This document shows, piece by piece, positions 25,747-34,064 of a stretch of DNA of 64,000 nucleotides (within the stretch, counting starts at the first letter, position 1; each line of letters opens with the position of its first letter). A program made the position numbers and the translations under genes. Under the pieces are notes generated by a model that saw only the letters and a list, made by a program, of their open reading frames with translations, was not told the DNA's origin and did not search any database. The DNA comes from an uncultured Selenomonadales bacterium (GTDB lineage: Bacteria > Bacillota > Negativicutes > Selenomonadales > Selenomonadaceae), in contig CAMZAX010000006.1 of NCBI GenBank assembly GCA_947304355.1, positions 1 through 64,000 on the forward strand, read 5' to 3'.

Positions 25747-26562
25747 TTAATTGGCATTGCGCTTGTAGTAGAAGACGTATTGTTGAAGAATGCCCGCGTT
25801 CTTGCCGAATTTCGTGAAGACGTTTTCGCCGCCGAAGTCCTCTTCAATCGCGCGCTTAATCCAAACGTCCACGGGCGCGCGGTCGACGCGGTGATAGGCG
25901 AACAGTGCCACGCAATTCGCAATCTTGTCGCCGACGCCGCTTATCAGTTTGAGCTCCTCGATAAGATCCACGTCCGAAAAGGTTTCCAATTCGGCAAGGT
26001 CAATCGCGCCGCTTGCAACTTTTTCCAACGCGTCCGCAATGTAAATCTTACGATAAGCAAGCCCGATTTCCGTAAGTTCTTCAATCGTCGCGCCCGCAAT
26101 TTGTTCAATGCGCGGGAAAAGATACACGTCGCCGACGCGCCGCCCGAATCGCGCACAGATCTTTTCAATCGAAGTTTTAATCGCGGGGATGTTCTTGCGC
26201 TGACTGATTATGAAGCTTATGAGCATTTCAAACGGGTCTTGGCGAAGAATCCGAATGCCTTTGCCGAAATTTACCGCGTCGCGCAGCTTTTTTTCGTAAG
26301 GCTTGCCGCTCGCGAAATTCTCTATGTCGCGCCGAATGCCGGCGTAATTCGTGTCAAGGTCAAAATAATTGTGCCAGACGTCTTGCCAAACGTCCTCGGT
26401 GCAGTCCACGTCGAAGAGACCCGCGCCGCGTTCGGTGATGTTCAAAATGTCTTCGCCGCAAATGAAACGGAACTTGCCGGGCTTAATCTCTTTGGGGCGA
26501 AAGCATTGCCCGCTGTCGACAATTTTTTTCAAGTCAAAGTCATCGTTGATTCTGATTTCCAT
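25747..26562 (-). CDS. ogg: OGG1-type 8-oxoguanine DNA glycosylase/lyase
   Basis: This 271-residue base-excision repair enzyme removes 8-oxoguanine. SGQCFRPKEI resembles the OGG N-terminal motif. The helix-hairpin-helix SGVGDKIANCVALFAY carries the catalytic Lys, and RAPVDVWIKRA carries the catalytic Asp. ATG 26562 is eight bases after GGAGGG and starts inside the 3' end of aroB (23-base overlap), so it is the last gene of the aro cluster. Confidence 0.9.
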   Translation of the reverse strand: MEIRINDDFDLKKIVDSGQCFRPKEIKPGKFRFICGEDILNITERGAGLFDVDCTEDVWQDVWHNYFDLDTNYAGIRRDIENFASGKPYEKKLRDAVNFGKGIRILRQDPFEMLISFIISQRKNIPAIKTSIEKICARFGRRVGDVYLFPRIEQIAGATIEELTEIGLAYRKIYIADALEKVASGAIDLAELETFSDVDLIEELKLISGVGDKIANCVALFAYHRVDRAPVDVWIKRAIEEDFGGENVFTKFGKNAGILQQYVFYYKRNAN

Positions 26563-27640
26563 TACACAGCCCTCCGAAAATTTTTCTGACGACGGCTTCG
26601 GGCACGTCGCCGCAAATTTCAACTGTACCAAAATTTTTCATGAGCACCCAATTAACTTTGCCGCCGACGGTCTTTTTGTCGCGGAAGGTCACGCGGTAGA
26701 GTTTGTCGGCGTCGAGCCCCGCGCAACCGGTAACCATTTTAAACCGTTTCAGAAGATTTTCAAGACGTGCGACGTTTTTTGCCGAAGTTTTTCCAAGCTC
26801 CAAGCTGACAGCCGCCGCGCCGACCATGCCGATTGCGACAGCCTCGCCGTGACGATATTTTTCGTAGTGAGTCTCCTCTTCGACCGCGTGCGCCAACGTG
26901 TGCCCGAAGTTCAAAATTCGTCGCAAGCCCGATTCGCGTTCGTCCGCTGCCACGACTTGAGCCTTGATCTCGCAGGAACGCCGGACGACGTGCGCCAACG
27001 CCTGCAAGTCGCGGTTAAGAATTTTATCGGCATTGTCTTCAAGATACGTAAAAAATTTTTCGTCGCTGATGACGCCGTATTTGACGACTTCGCCGAGCCC
27101 CGACTTGATTTCGCGTTCGGGCAACGTCGCAAGGCATTGCAAATCGATAAACACCGCGCGGGGTTGGTGAAACGCGCCGATAAGATTTTTGCCCAACGCG
27201 TGATTGACGGCTGTCTTGCCTCCGACGCTCGAATCGACCTGCGCAAGGAGTGTCGTGGGGATTTGAATCAGCGGGACGCCGCGCAGATACGTCGCCGCGA
27301 CGAAGCCGCCCAAATCGCCGACGACGCCGCCGCCCAAAGCGATAACGACCGATTTGCGGTCAAGCCCGAATTCGATTGCCCGCGTGTAAAGTTTTTCCGC
27401 CTCGCGCAGATTTTTGGCGGTCTCGCCGTCGGGAATGAACGTGACTTCATAGGCAATGCCCTGCGCGGCAAGCCCGTCCGTAAGAGCCCGCCCGTGCGCG
27501 TCAAAGATATTTTTTTGCGTGACGAGCAAGGCTTTCGGCGTGAACTTGCCCGCAATGAATTCGCCGACGCCGTTCAAAATGCCTTCGCCGATAAAAATTT
27601 CGTAACTCGCCGCGCCGAGGTTTACAGTTACCGTAGTCAT
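26540..27640 (-). CDS. aroB: 3-dehydroquinate synthase
   Basis: This 366-residue enzyme makes 3-dehydroquinate from DAHP, the second step of the shikimate pathway. VIALGGGVVGDLGGFVAATY is the NAD-binding motif. TTLLAQVDSSVGGKTAVNH and RILNFGHTLAHAVE carry substrate and Zn ligands. Its ATG overlaps the stop of the GNAT gene (ATGA), and its 3' end overlaps ogg. Confidence 0.97.
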   Translation of the reverse strand: MTTVTVNLGAASYEIFIGEGILNGVGEFIAGKFTPKALLVTQKNIFDAHGRALTDGLAAQGIAYEVTFIPDGETAKNLREAEKLYTRAIEFGLDRKSVVIALGGGVVGDLGGFVAATYLRGVPLIQIPTTLLAQVDSSVGGKTAVNHALGKNLIGAFHQPRAVFIDLQCLATLPEREIKSGLGEVVKYGVISDEKFFTYLEDNADKILNRDLQALAHVVRRSCEIKAQVVAADERESGLRRILNFGHTLAHAVEEETHYEKYRHGEAVAIGMVGAAAVSLELGKTSAKNVARLENLLKRFKMVTGCAGLDADKLYRVTFRDKKTVGGKVNWVLMKNFGTVEICGDVPEAVVRKIFGGLCNGNQNQR

Positions 27641-28161
27641 TGAAAATTCCTTTCGTACAAACAGAATTGCGGAATGCCGGGGATGTTGCGTTCCAAATCA
27701 GCCGCGCCGACGAATTTAAATCCGCAAGCCTCGTAAAATTTCTTCGCGGGAAAATTTTCGGGCACGATATCCACACGGAGCGCACGATAATTTTCGGCGG
27801 CGTAATTTGCGCAGTACTCGACGATTTTTTTGCCGAGACTTTGACGTTGGCAATCGGGCGCGACCGCGAACGCGTGAAGCACCAAAAATTCTCCCGCCGC
27901 CAAATTTTTTGTCCACGCGCCTTTCGAGTAATCGCCTTCGGGATTTTCGCTCAAGACGAACGCCGCCAAAATTTTTTCGCCGTCGACGCAGGAAAAAAGA
28001 TTTTCGGCGCGCGCCGCGTCGAGAGCGTAATCAATCGACGGATAAATTTTGTAACGCCACTTCGTATAGTTGACGTTGTTATCGTTCATGAACTTGACAA
28101 CGGCGTCGTAGAACTCGCCGACAGCCGCCGCCTCGTCGACGGTGCATTTTCTAATCGTCAT
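27637..28161 (-). CDS. GNAT-family N-acetyltransferase in the aro cluster
   Basis: The 174-residue protein has the GNAT fold. The acetyl-CoA loop is APDCQRQSLGKKIVEYCANY, and the C-terminal NFPAKKFYEACGFKFVG is the usual final helix and strand. The substrate is unknown. It lies between aroK and aroB, with four-base overlaps or gaps on both sides, so it belongs to the same mRNA. A role in aromatic amino acid synthesis is not implied by the fold. Confidence 0.85.
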   Translation of the reverse strand: MTIRKCTVDEAAAVGEFYDAVVKFMNDNNVNYTKWRYKIYPSIDYALDAARAENLFSCVDGEKILAAFVLSENPEGDYSKGAWTKNLAAGEFLVLHAFAVAPDCQRQSLGKKIVEYCANYAAENYRALRVDIVPENFPAKKFYEACGFKFVGAADLERNIPGIPQFCLYERNFQ

Positions 28162-28164
28162 AGC

Positions 28165-28686
28165 CTAACTCCTGAACTGCCGCAAGTAACGGCAGATTGA
28201 ATCGATGATTTGAATCGGTGACCAGTCCGTCGTGTCGACTTGATAATCTGCGCGGTCGTAAAATTCTTTGCGTTCGGCAAGGAGCTGTTTAATCGTCTCA
28301 AGGCGTTCGGAGCCGCCGCCGTCCAAAACGGGACGTTCGCCGCGCCGTGCCGTCCTGCGGAAAATTTCTTCGGGCGCAGTCGTCAAGCAAATCACGACGC
28401 CCGAACTTTTCAGCAGACGAAGATTTTCCTCGTCCTTGACGGTGCCGCCGCCCGTCGCTATCACGAGCCCGCGCCGTTCAGTCAACTCGCGAACAGCCGC
28501 TTTTTCAAGTTCGCGGAAGTGCGCCTCGCCGAAGCGTTCAAAAATTTTCGGGATGGAAAGTTGCGCCTCGTCTTCGATTTTCTTGTCGATGTCGACGAAC
28601 GGACGACCGAGCCGCGCCGCCAACATTTTGCCGAGACTGCTTTTGCCGGTGCCCATGAAGCCCGTAAGAATCACATTGTCTTTCAT
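28165..28686 (-). CDS. aroK: Shikimate kinase
   Basis: This 173-residue P-loop kinase phosphorylates shikimate at the 3-hydroxyl. LTGFMGTGKSSLGKMLAARL is Walker A, FVDIDKKIE carries the DxD, and VIATGGGTVKDEENL the GGG shikimate-binding loop. It overlaps aroC by four bases. Confidence 0.95.
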   Translation of the reverse strand: MKDNVILTGFMGTGKSSLGKMLAARLGRPFVDIDKKIEDEAQLSIPKIFERFGEAHFRELEKAAVRELTERRGLVIATGGGTVKDEENLRLLKSSGVVICLTTAPEEIFRRTARRGERPVLDGGGSERLETIKQLLAERKEFYDRADYQVDTTDWSPIQIIDSICRYLRQFRS

Positions 28687-29768
28687 AAGCCGAAATCCCT
28701 CGCAAGGCGCACGCGATAGTTTTGCAGGTTGGCAAGCGTGTCAGTCAGCGCGTCGCCGCCGAATTTGTCAACAATAGCGTCCGCCGTGACAAGTGCCGCC
28801 ATAGCCTCGCCGACGACTTCAGCCGCCCATATCGCGCAGGTGTCCGAACGTTCCTTGCTTGCCGTGGTCGCGGTCTTCGTGGCGATGTCAACGGTTTGTA
28901 ACGGCGTCATAAGCGTGGGAATCGGTTTCATTGCGGCGCGGATGATTAAGTCTTCGCCGTTCGACATGCCGCCTTCGAAGCCGCCCGCGCGATTGGTCTT
29001 GCGGAAGATTTTGCCGCCGTCGATAAAAATTTCGTCGTGGACTTCGCTGCCGAGACGTGAGGCGTTGGCGAAGCCGTCGCCGAGTTCGACCGCCTTGACA
29101 GCCTGAATCGACATGAACGCCGCCGCAAATTTCGCGTCAAGCCGCCTGTCCCATTGAATGTGACTGCCCAAGCCCGCAGGCACGCCGCTTACACGAATCT
29201 CGATGACGCCGCCGACGGTATCGCCCGCCGCCCGCGCCGCGTCGATACGCGCTTTAATCGAATCGTCGCCCGTGACGCCGCCGACGCTTAAAACTTCGCC
29301 ACCGACTTCGACGCCGCAACACTGCAGGAAAATTTTGCACAGCGCACCCGCCGCGACGCGCATTGCGGTTTCGCGAGCCGAAGAGCGTTCCAAAATGTCG
29401 CGCACGTCTTGCCGAGAATATTTCGCCGCGCCCGTCAAATCGGCGTGACCGGGGCGGGCATTGGTGACGCGCGAGCCGACTTCGACGCCTTCCGCGCTCA
29501 TGCGGTCTTGCCAATTCTGCCAATCGCGATTTTCGACGCTTAAAGTTATCGGCGAGCCGAGCGTTTCGCCGAAACGAATGCCCGACAAAAATTCTACGCG
29601 ATCGCTTTCAATCTTCATGCGCCCGCCGCGACCGTAGCCGCCCTGCCGACGTTTGAGCTCTTCGTTGACGAATTCGCTTGAGACTTTGACGCCTGCAGGC
29701 AAGCCCTCCAAAATGCAAACGAGTCTTGAGCCGTGGCTTTCGCCGCCGCTGATATATCTGACACCCAT
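28683..29768 (-). CDS. aroC: Chorismate synthase
   Basis: This 361-residue FMN-dependent enzyme converts EPSP to chorismate. It shows the diagnostic SGGESHG near the N-terminus, RRQGGYGRGGRMKIE, and RSSARETAMRVAAGA. It is the first gene of the minus-strand aroC-aroK-GNAT-aroB-ogg cluster. The Shine-Dalgarno GGAGG follows directly after a T-rich hairpin. Confidence 0.97.
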   Translation of the reverse strand: MGVRYISGGESHGSRLVCILEGLPAGVKVSSEFVNEELKRRQGGYGRGGRMKIESDRVEFLSGIRFGETLGSPITLSVENRDWQNWQDRMSAEGVEVGSRVTNARPGHADLTGAAKYSRQDVRDILERSSARETAMRVAAGALCKIFLQCCGVEVGGEVLSVGGVTGDDSIKARIDAARAAGDTVGGVIEIRVSGVPAGLGSHIQWDRRLDAKFAAAFMSIQAVKAVELGDGFANASRLGSEVHDEIFIDGGKIFRKTNRAGGFEGGMSNGEDLIIRAAMKPIPTLMTPLQTVDIATKTATTASKERSDTCAIWAAEVVGEAMAALVTADAIVDKFGGDALTDTLANLQNYRVRLARDFGL

Positions 29769-29790
29769 GAATATTCCTCCAAAAAAAAAT

Positions 29791-29839
29791 TAGCCGCATG
29801 TTTCGCGGCTATTATACCATTTACGCGTTGCGCCGTAAA
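29791..29839 (-). promoter_or_regulatory. aroC promoter overlapping a terminator hairpin
   Basis: On the minus strand TTTACG (29839-29834), 17 bp and TATAAT (29816-29811) form a promoter. Immediately downstream, the hairpin AGCCGC-GAAACAT-GCGGCT is followed by nine T and then the aroC Shine-Dalgarno. The hairpin would terminate the upstream binding-protein gene. It also lies at the extreme 5' end of the aroC mRNA. Confidence 0.65.
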
Positions 29840-29842
29840 ATT

Positions 29843-30871
29843 TTATTTGAACAGGTTGGAGAATTTCTTTACGATGTCGTCCTTTTGTTCGAGGACTTCG
29901 GCGTAGTTGATTTTGATTCCGTTGTTGAGCGCGTCTTCGGGGGCGGGCAGGTTGTAGCGTTCGGGCATTTTAACATCGCGGCGCACAGGCACCGTTCCGG
30001 CTTCGGCGACTTTCTGTTGAGCCTCTTGCGTCATAAGATAATCGACGAATTTCTTGGCGTTGTCCTTGTGTTCGGCGTCCTTGAAAATTGCGACGGGGCT
30101 GGGCACCATCAACAGTTCATGCGGATAAACCATCTTGAGCGGCGCGCCCTTGTCGATTTTGCCGGCAGTTATGTAGTCGACGCCTAGGCAAGCGTTCAAT
30201 GCGCCGTCAGCGGTGTCGTCGATAACGCGTCCGGAACCCTTGCTTTTGGTCGCGCCGTTGTCGTGCAGGCGGACGATATAATCCCAACCGAATTGCTTTT
30301 CAAGGAGCGCGATACTCATGAACGCCGTGCCGCTGAGCGCGGGGTCGGCAATGCCGAACGAATTCTTATACAGCGGGTCGGTTGCAATCGTCTCCCAACT
30401 TGCGGGGTCGGTCGTGACTTTGCTTGTGTTGATGACTATTCCGAGCGTTCCGAGGCGTGCGGCGGTAAACGAGCCGTCGTAGTCGTCGAAGGGGTTAAGC
30501 AATTCGTCGAAGCCTGCGGGCTGATATTTTTCGAGCAAGCCTTCGTTTTTCATCTGGTAGAAGTCGGGGACTTCGCTTGTCCAGATGATGTCCGCCATCA
30601 GGTGACCGCTTTGGCGTTCGGCGTCGAGTTTCGCCATAATTTTGCCTGCGCCCGCCGATTGCCAATCGACGTCAATGCCGGGGTTTTGCGCCTTGAAGCC
30701 TTCGACGATGCCGCCGATAAGCGATTCTTTCATGGACGTGTAGATAACGAGCTTGTTGGCGTTTTGTTTATCATTCGCGCCTTTATCGCCCGCCGTGTCG
30801 CCGCCGCAACCGCTTACAAGTGGTAAGATGATAAGTGGTAAGATTAAAAGCCGAAGAAATTTTTTGAACAT
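29843..30871 (-). CDS. Iron(III)-type ABC transporter substrate-binding lipoprotein
   Basis: This 342-residue protein belongs to the FbpA/AfuA-like extracellular binding proteins. The signal peptide ends in lipobox LVSGC. LVIYTSMKESLIGGIVEGF and WTSEVPDFYQMKNEGLLEKY are typical of the family. TLGIVINTSKV and GIADPALSGTAF line the ligand cleft. The ligand may be ferric iron or another small anion or metal complex. It starts four bases after trpA, so it is cotranscribed with a tryptophan gene, an odd pairing. No permease or ATPase is adjacent. Confidence 0.88.
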   Translation of the reverse strand: MFKKFLRLLILPLIILPLVSGCGGDTAGDKGANDKQNANKLVIYTSMKESLIGGIVEGFKAQNPGIDVDWQSAGAGKIMAKLDAERQSGHLMADIIWTSEVPDFYQMKNEGLLEKYQPAGFDELLNPFDDYDGSFTAARLGTLGIVINTSKVTTDPASWETIATDPLYKNSFGIADPALSGTAFMSIALLEKQFGWDYIVRLHDNGATKSKGSGRVIDDTADGALNACLGVDYITAGKIDKGAPLKMVYPHELLMVPSPVAIFKDAEHKDNAKKFVDYLMTQEAQQKVAEAGTVPVRRDVKMPERYNLPAPEDALNNGIKINYAEVLEQKDDIVKKFSNLFK

Positions 30872-30875
30872 GACA

Positions 30876-31652
30876 TCAAGCCTCCCTTAAAGCATCCTTC
30901 ATACTCTTGACGTACTCACCGACGAATTTCGGAGCGTCGTCGCCGTACTTGGCAAGCAGTTTGATAATCGCCGAGCCGACAATCGCGCCGTCCGAAAGTG
31001 ATGCCATTTGCTTTGCCTGCGCAGGCGTGGAGATACCGAAGCCGATAGCGCAAGGGATTTTGGTATTTGCTCTGACCGCCGCGACGATTGAAGTCAAATC
31101 GGTTTTAATCTCACTGCGCACGCCCGTCACGCCCAGACTCGACACGATATAAACGAAGCCTTCAGCCTCGCGGGCAATCATGGCGATTCGATTTTCGGAG
31201 GTCGGCGCGATAAGCGAAATCAAATCGACGCCGTACTTGCGGCAGTAGGGCAGGAACTCGCCCTTCTCCTCGAACGGCAAATCGGGCAGAATCAAGCCGT
31301 CAATGCCCACGTCCGCGCAGGTCGAAATGAATTTGTCCGCGCCGTAGCTGAAGACGACGTTGGCGTAAGTCATGAAGACCAGCGGGACTCTGACATCGCC
31401 GCGCAGGTCGCGCACCAGGTCGAAGATTTTATCGGTCGTTACGCCGCCCTGCAATGCGCGAAGGTTTGCGGCTTGAATGACGACGCCTTCGGCTGTCGGG
31501 TCGGAAAAAGGTATGCCCAATTCGACGAGGTCGGCACCGTTGGCGACGGCGGCGCGGACGACTGCGGCTGTCGTCTTCAAATTCGGGTCGCCGCACGTGA
31601 TAAACGGAATGAACGCCTTGCCGCCGGCGAACGCGCTTTGAATCTTGCTCAT
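30876..31652 (-). CDS. trpA: Tryptophan synthase alpha chain
   Basis: This 258-residue TIM barrel cleaves indole-3-glycerol phosphate to indole. ADLVELGIPFSDPTAEG carries the catalytic residues, and VYIVSSLGVTGVRSE the phosphate-binding region. trpB and the other trp genes are not in the window. ATG 31652 follows AAGGAG. An extended -10 (TGATATAAT, 31698-31690) lies upstream. Confidence 0.96.
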   Translation of the reverse strand: MSKIQSAFAGGKAFIPFITCGDPNLKTTAAVVRAAVANGADLVELGIPFSDPTAEGVVIQAANLRALQGGVTTDKIFDLVRDLRGDVRVPLVFMTYANVVFSYGADKFISTCADVGIDGLILPDLPFEEKGEFLPYCRKYGVDLISLIAPTSENRIAMIAREAEGFVYIVSSLGVTGVRSEIKTDLTSIVAAVRANTKIPCAIGFGISTPAQAKQMASLSDGAIVGSAIIKLLAKYGDDAPKFVGEYVKSMKDALREA

Positions 31653-31718
31653 GAATGATTCTCCTTACAACTCAAAATCTGCCGACGATTATATCACCAG
31701 ACGCGCGCGCTTGCAAAA

Positions 31719-31747
31719 CAAAAGAGCCGACGATTGTTCGCCGACTC
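31719..31747 (-). terminator. Intrinsic terminator after the NrdD-like gene
   Basis: On the minus strand a 9-bp stem (GAGTCGGCG with CGTCGGCTC, two wobbles) is followed by TTTTGTTTT. Confidence 0.75.
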
Positions 31748-31758
31748 CAAGCGTTGAA

Positions 31759-32285
31759 TTATTCAAAGATGTTGTGCTTAACCCGATCGTGTTCCTCGGA
31801 TTTTTTGGCGTCGTTCCAGCGGTCGGTCGTGCCGACGAGATACAAAATGTTATCGACGGGCTTTTTATCCCGCCCTCTGCAAGTCGCCCTGCAGTTCGGC
31901 ATATCTTTTCGCGCTAAGTGCCGTGCGCGGCGCGGTCTCGTGGGCGGATTATTTCACCGCCTATGCTCTGCGGCTGGCTAAATGCCTTCACCTCTGATTG
32001 TCTCGAAGAGAGTTCCCAGATTTTTACCGCGCTCCTGTCCGTCGTCTTCATGCGGCTTGACGGCAGCGGGGTATTTTATTTCCCGGTTATGCGCCGGATA
32101 CGCTCGAATTTTTCGCCGCGTGCGGTGTAGCTCACGTCAACCAAACCGTCGTCGCACAACTTAACGTTGATGGTTTTGACGGGCTCCGATACGCGCCCGC
32201 GCACATAGGCGACGTAATTTGCCGCCTCTTCGCGTGTGGCGTCGTCAATGCCGATGAAGCTCACCTTAACGCCGTCGACAATCAT
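31759..32285 (-). CDS. Small NrdD-like (anaerobic RNR C-terminal domain) protein, split by an intron
   Basis: Exon 1 (32285-32082, 68 codons, ATG after GAGG) ends in GEKFERIRRITG. Read through, it would add one Lys and stop. Exon 2 (31842-31759) resumes exactly with YLVGTTDRWNDAKK and EEHDRVKH. Joined in frame, RRITG-YLVGTTDRWND gives a 95-residue product. It matches, as I recall, the C-terminal segment of class III anaerobic ribonucleotide reductases and a small stand-alone Firmicutes protein annotated after them. The 239-nt interruption folds as a group I intron. The gene follows mscS in the same direction. If splicing fails, it is a pseudogene. Confidence 0.75.
31843..32081 (-). ncRNA. Group I self-splicing intron (239 nt, no ORF)
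   Basis: Numbering by window position on the minus strand, the group I pairings occur in the canonical order. P3 GCGCGGU 32032-32026 pairs with ACCGCGC 31936-31930. P4 UCUG 32020-32017 pairs with CAGA 31996-31993, and P5 32011-32001 lies within it. P6 is 31992-31972. P7 GCAUA 31966-31962 pairs with UAUGC 31903-31899. A P7.1-like hairpin is 31961-31943, P8 CGCGC/GCGCG is 31929-31910, and P9 is 31894-31877. J8/7 reads AAAAGA before P7', as in the conserved S element. The intron ends in G. The guide AUACCC (32074-32069) pairs with the joined exons GGG-UAU. Exon 1 ends in G rather than the usual U, which is atypical. Confidence 0.8.
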
Positions 32286-32291
32286 AAGCAA

Positions 32292-33392
32292 TCACTTCCT
32301 CAGGTCGATTTTTTTATCATCAGGCAAATCCAACGTGCGAATCGGGAACGGAATGTTGATGCCCTCTTCGCGATAGCGTCGCGTGATTGCCTTAATGAAC
32401 TCGTGTTTAAGGACGTACTGATTGGTAAAGGTTTGGACGTGCAAGATCGCGTTGAAGTCAATCGACGAATCGTTGAACTTTTGGAAGCGGACGACGGGCG
32501 CGAGCTTGTTGATGTCTTTGCCTTCCGCGTTGAAGTGCGGTTTGTAGCCGTCGATTTTGATTTGCAGTTCGCGGGCAACTTCAATCGTCACGCGTTCGAC
32601 GTGTTCAAGGTCGCTTTCGTAGCCGACGCCGATTGGCACGACAACAATAATATCGTCGCGCGGCTGAGAAAAATTCGTCGTGACGGAGCTTGCGATAACT
32701 TTGTTCGGAATGATGATGACGTGCGACTCGGTTGGGGGCATGACCGATATAAAACGCCAGTTGATGTCGATAATCTTGCCCTCGTCGCCGGTGGAAAGTT
32801 TTACGTAGTCGTTGACGCGAACTTGTTTTGAGACCATTAGCAGAAGTCCGGTAAAAATATTTTCCAACGGCTCTTTTACGCCCATGGCAATCGCCACACT
32901 GCCGAAGCCCATTGCCGCCATAAGCGGCGCGACCGAAATTCCGAAGTAGTCCAAGACGATAAGCGCGCCCGAAGCGTAAACTGCCACGCGGAAAAGCGTA
33001 TCGAGCAACGTCGATTGCGTAATGTCGGTCGAGCCGGAAAACTTCATGCGAATAAAGCCCGACAGCGTCCGTTCAACGACGCGCGTTATCGAAAAGACAA
33101 TCATCGCGAACAGAATGTAAGAGAAAATCTTTTCCAGACCGGCAGGCAAATCGGAAGTCGTGACGCTCCAGTAAAGCCCTATCACGATAGAAAGATAAAT
33201 CGGGACGCCGCGCATCGCTCTGAAAAATATTTCAACGATTTCGGACTCGCTGGCTTTGACGCGCCCCGCCAACTTTTTTGTCAACATCTGATTAATCGCA
33301 ATGCCGGCGAACAGCGCAAACACCATGATACACGCGGGGACAATTAACTTTTGCCCCAACGCAATCCAGTCAATGTTTTGAAAATACGCCAA
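32292..33392 (-). CDS. MscS-family small-conductance mechanosensitive channel
   Basis: The 366-residue protein has about four N-terminal membrane helices. The pore helix and beta domain follow, with MAAMGFGSVAIAMGVKEPLENIFTG, INWRFISVMPPTESHVIIIPN and a soluble C-terminal cage. It releases solutes on hypo-osmotic shock. TTG 33392 is six bases after AGAGGTG; a longer frame upstream has no ribosome-binding site. The small NrdD-like gene starts just after its stop, so they are cotranscribed. Confidence 0.9.
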   Translation of the reverse strand: MAYFQNIDWIALGQKLIVPACIMVFALFAGIAINQMLTKKLAGRVKASESEIVEIFFRAMRGVPIYLSIVIGLYWSVTTSDLPAGLEKIFSYILFAMIVFSITRVVERTLSGFIRMKFSGSTDITQSTLLDTLFRVAVYASGALIVLDYFGISVAPLMAAMGFGSVAIAMGVKEPLENIFTGLLLMVSKQVRVNDYVKLSTGDEGKIIDINWRFISVMPPTESHVIIIPNKVIASSVTTNFSQPRDDIIVVVPIGVGYESDLEHVERVTIEVARELQIKIDGYKPHFNAEGKDINKLAPVVRFQKFNDSSIDFNAILHVQTFTNQYVLKHEFIKAITRRYREEGINIPFPIRTLDLPDDKKIDLRK

Positions 33393-33469
33393 GTAAAACA
33401 CCTCTGCTTGAAAAAACTTTGTTGCTGATATATGATAACCGCCCGCACATTTGAAAGGAGACGACGACA

Positions 33470-33994
33470 ATGCACGAAACACTGATAACGGGCAAGCGGC
33501 TGAAACTTCGGCGCGCGCACGAAACGGATTTGAACTACATCATGACGTTGCAGTACGCGCCGGAGAATTTGAAATTCATCGTGCCGTTCGACGAAGACTA
33601 TCACCGCGCAATAATCGCTTCGGACGGCGCGGAGAAATTGGACGTGATAATCGAAGAACTCGACACGGGAATCGCGGCGGGCTACTTCATGTTGCGCAAG
33701 TTGGATTCGCTTTGCGCGGAGTTCACGCACGTGATAATCGGACGCAAGGGGCTTGGTTACGGTCGCGAGGCTTTGAACTTATTGCTTGAATGGACGTTCA
33801 AAATTCGGAAATACCACCGCGTGTGGATTGACTGCAAGGAATACAACGAAATCGCTCTGCACCTGTACGAAAGCGCGGGCTTCGTGCGTGAAGGCGTGCT
33901 GCGCGAAATCATTTTGACGAACGGTGTCTACGAAAATTTAATCGTATTGGGAATGCTCAATCGCGAATATCGTGCCCGCCGCGCGCAACAGTGA
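33470..33994 (+). CDS. RimJ/RimL-type GNAT acetyltransferase
   Basis: The 174-residue protein begins ETLITGKRLKLRRAHETD, typical of RimJ/RimL-like N-acetyltransferases. It has the CoA-binding segment IIGRKGLGYGREALNLLLEW and the C-terminal NEIALHLYESAGFVREGVLR. It probably acetylates a protein N-terminus or a small amine; the substrate is unknown. ATG 33470 follows GAAAGGAG. Confidence 0.9.
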   Translation: MHETLITGKRLKLRRAHETDLNYIMTLQYAPENLKFIVPFDEDYHRAIIASDGAEKLDVIIEELDTGIAAGYFMLRKLDSLCAEFTHVIIGRKGLGYGREALNLLLEWTFKIRKYHRVWIDCKEYNEIALHLYESAGFVREGVLREIILTNGVYENLIVLGMLNREYRARRAQQ

Positions 33995-34015
33995 CGCGTT
34001 CGGTGCCGAAAAAAT

Positions 34016-34047
34016 TATCCCCGCGAAAGCCGCAGGGATTTTTTTAT
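34016..34047. terminator. Terminator between GNAT and flavodoxin genes
   Basis: A GC-rich imperfect hairpin (ATCCC...GGGAT) is followed by seven T on the plus strand, in the gap between convergent genes. Confidence 0.55.
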
Positions 34048-34064
34048 GTCGTGCGTCGAAAAAT

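Noticed and set aside
31843..32081. IS605-type non-autonomous element or omega-RNA as the explanation for the NrdD-like gene's insertion
   Set aside because: I considered it because of the terminal hairpins. However, P3-P8 nesting, the conserved J8/7-P7 segment, the terminal G and exon-guide pairing fit a group I intron much better.
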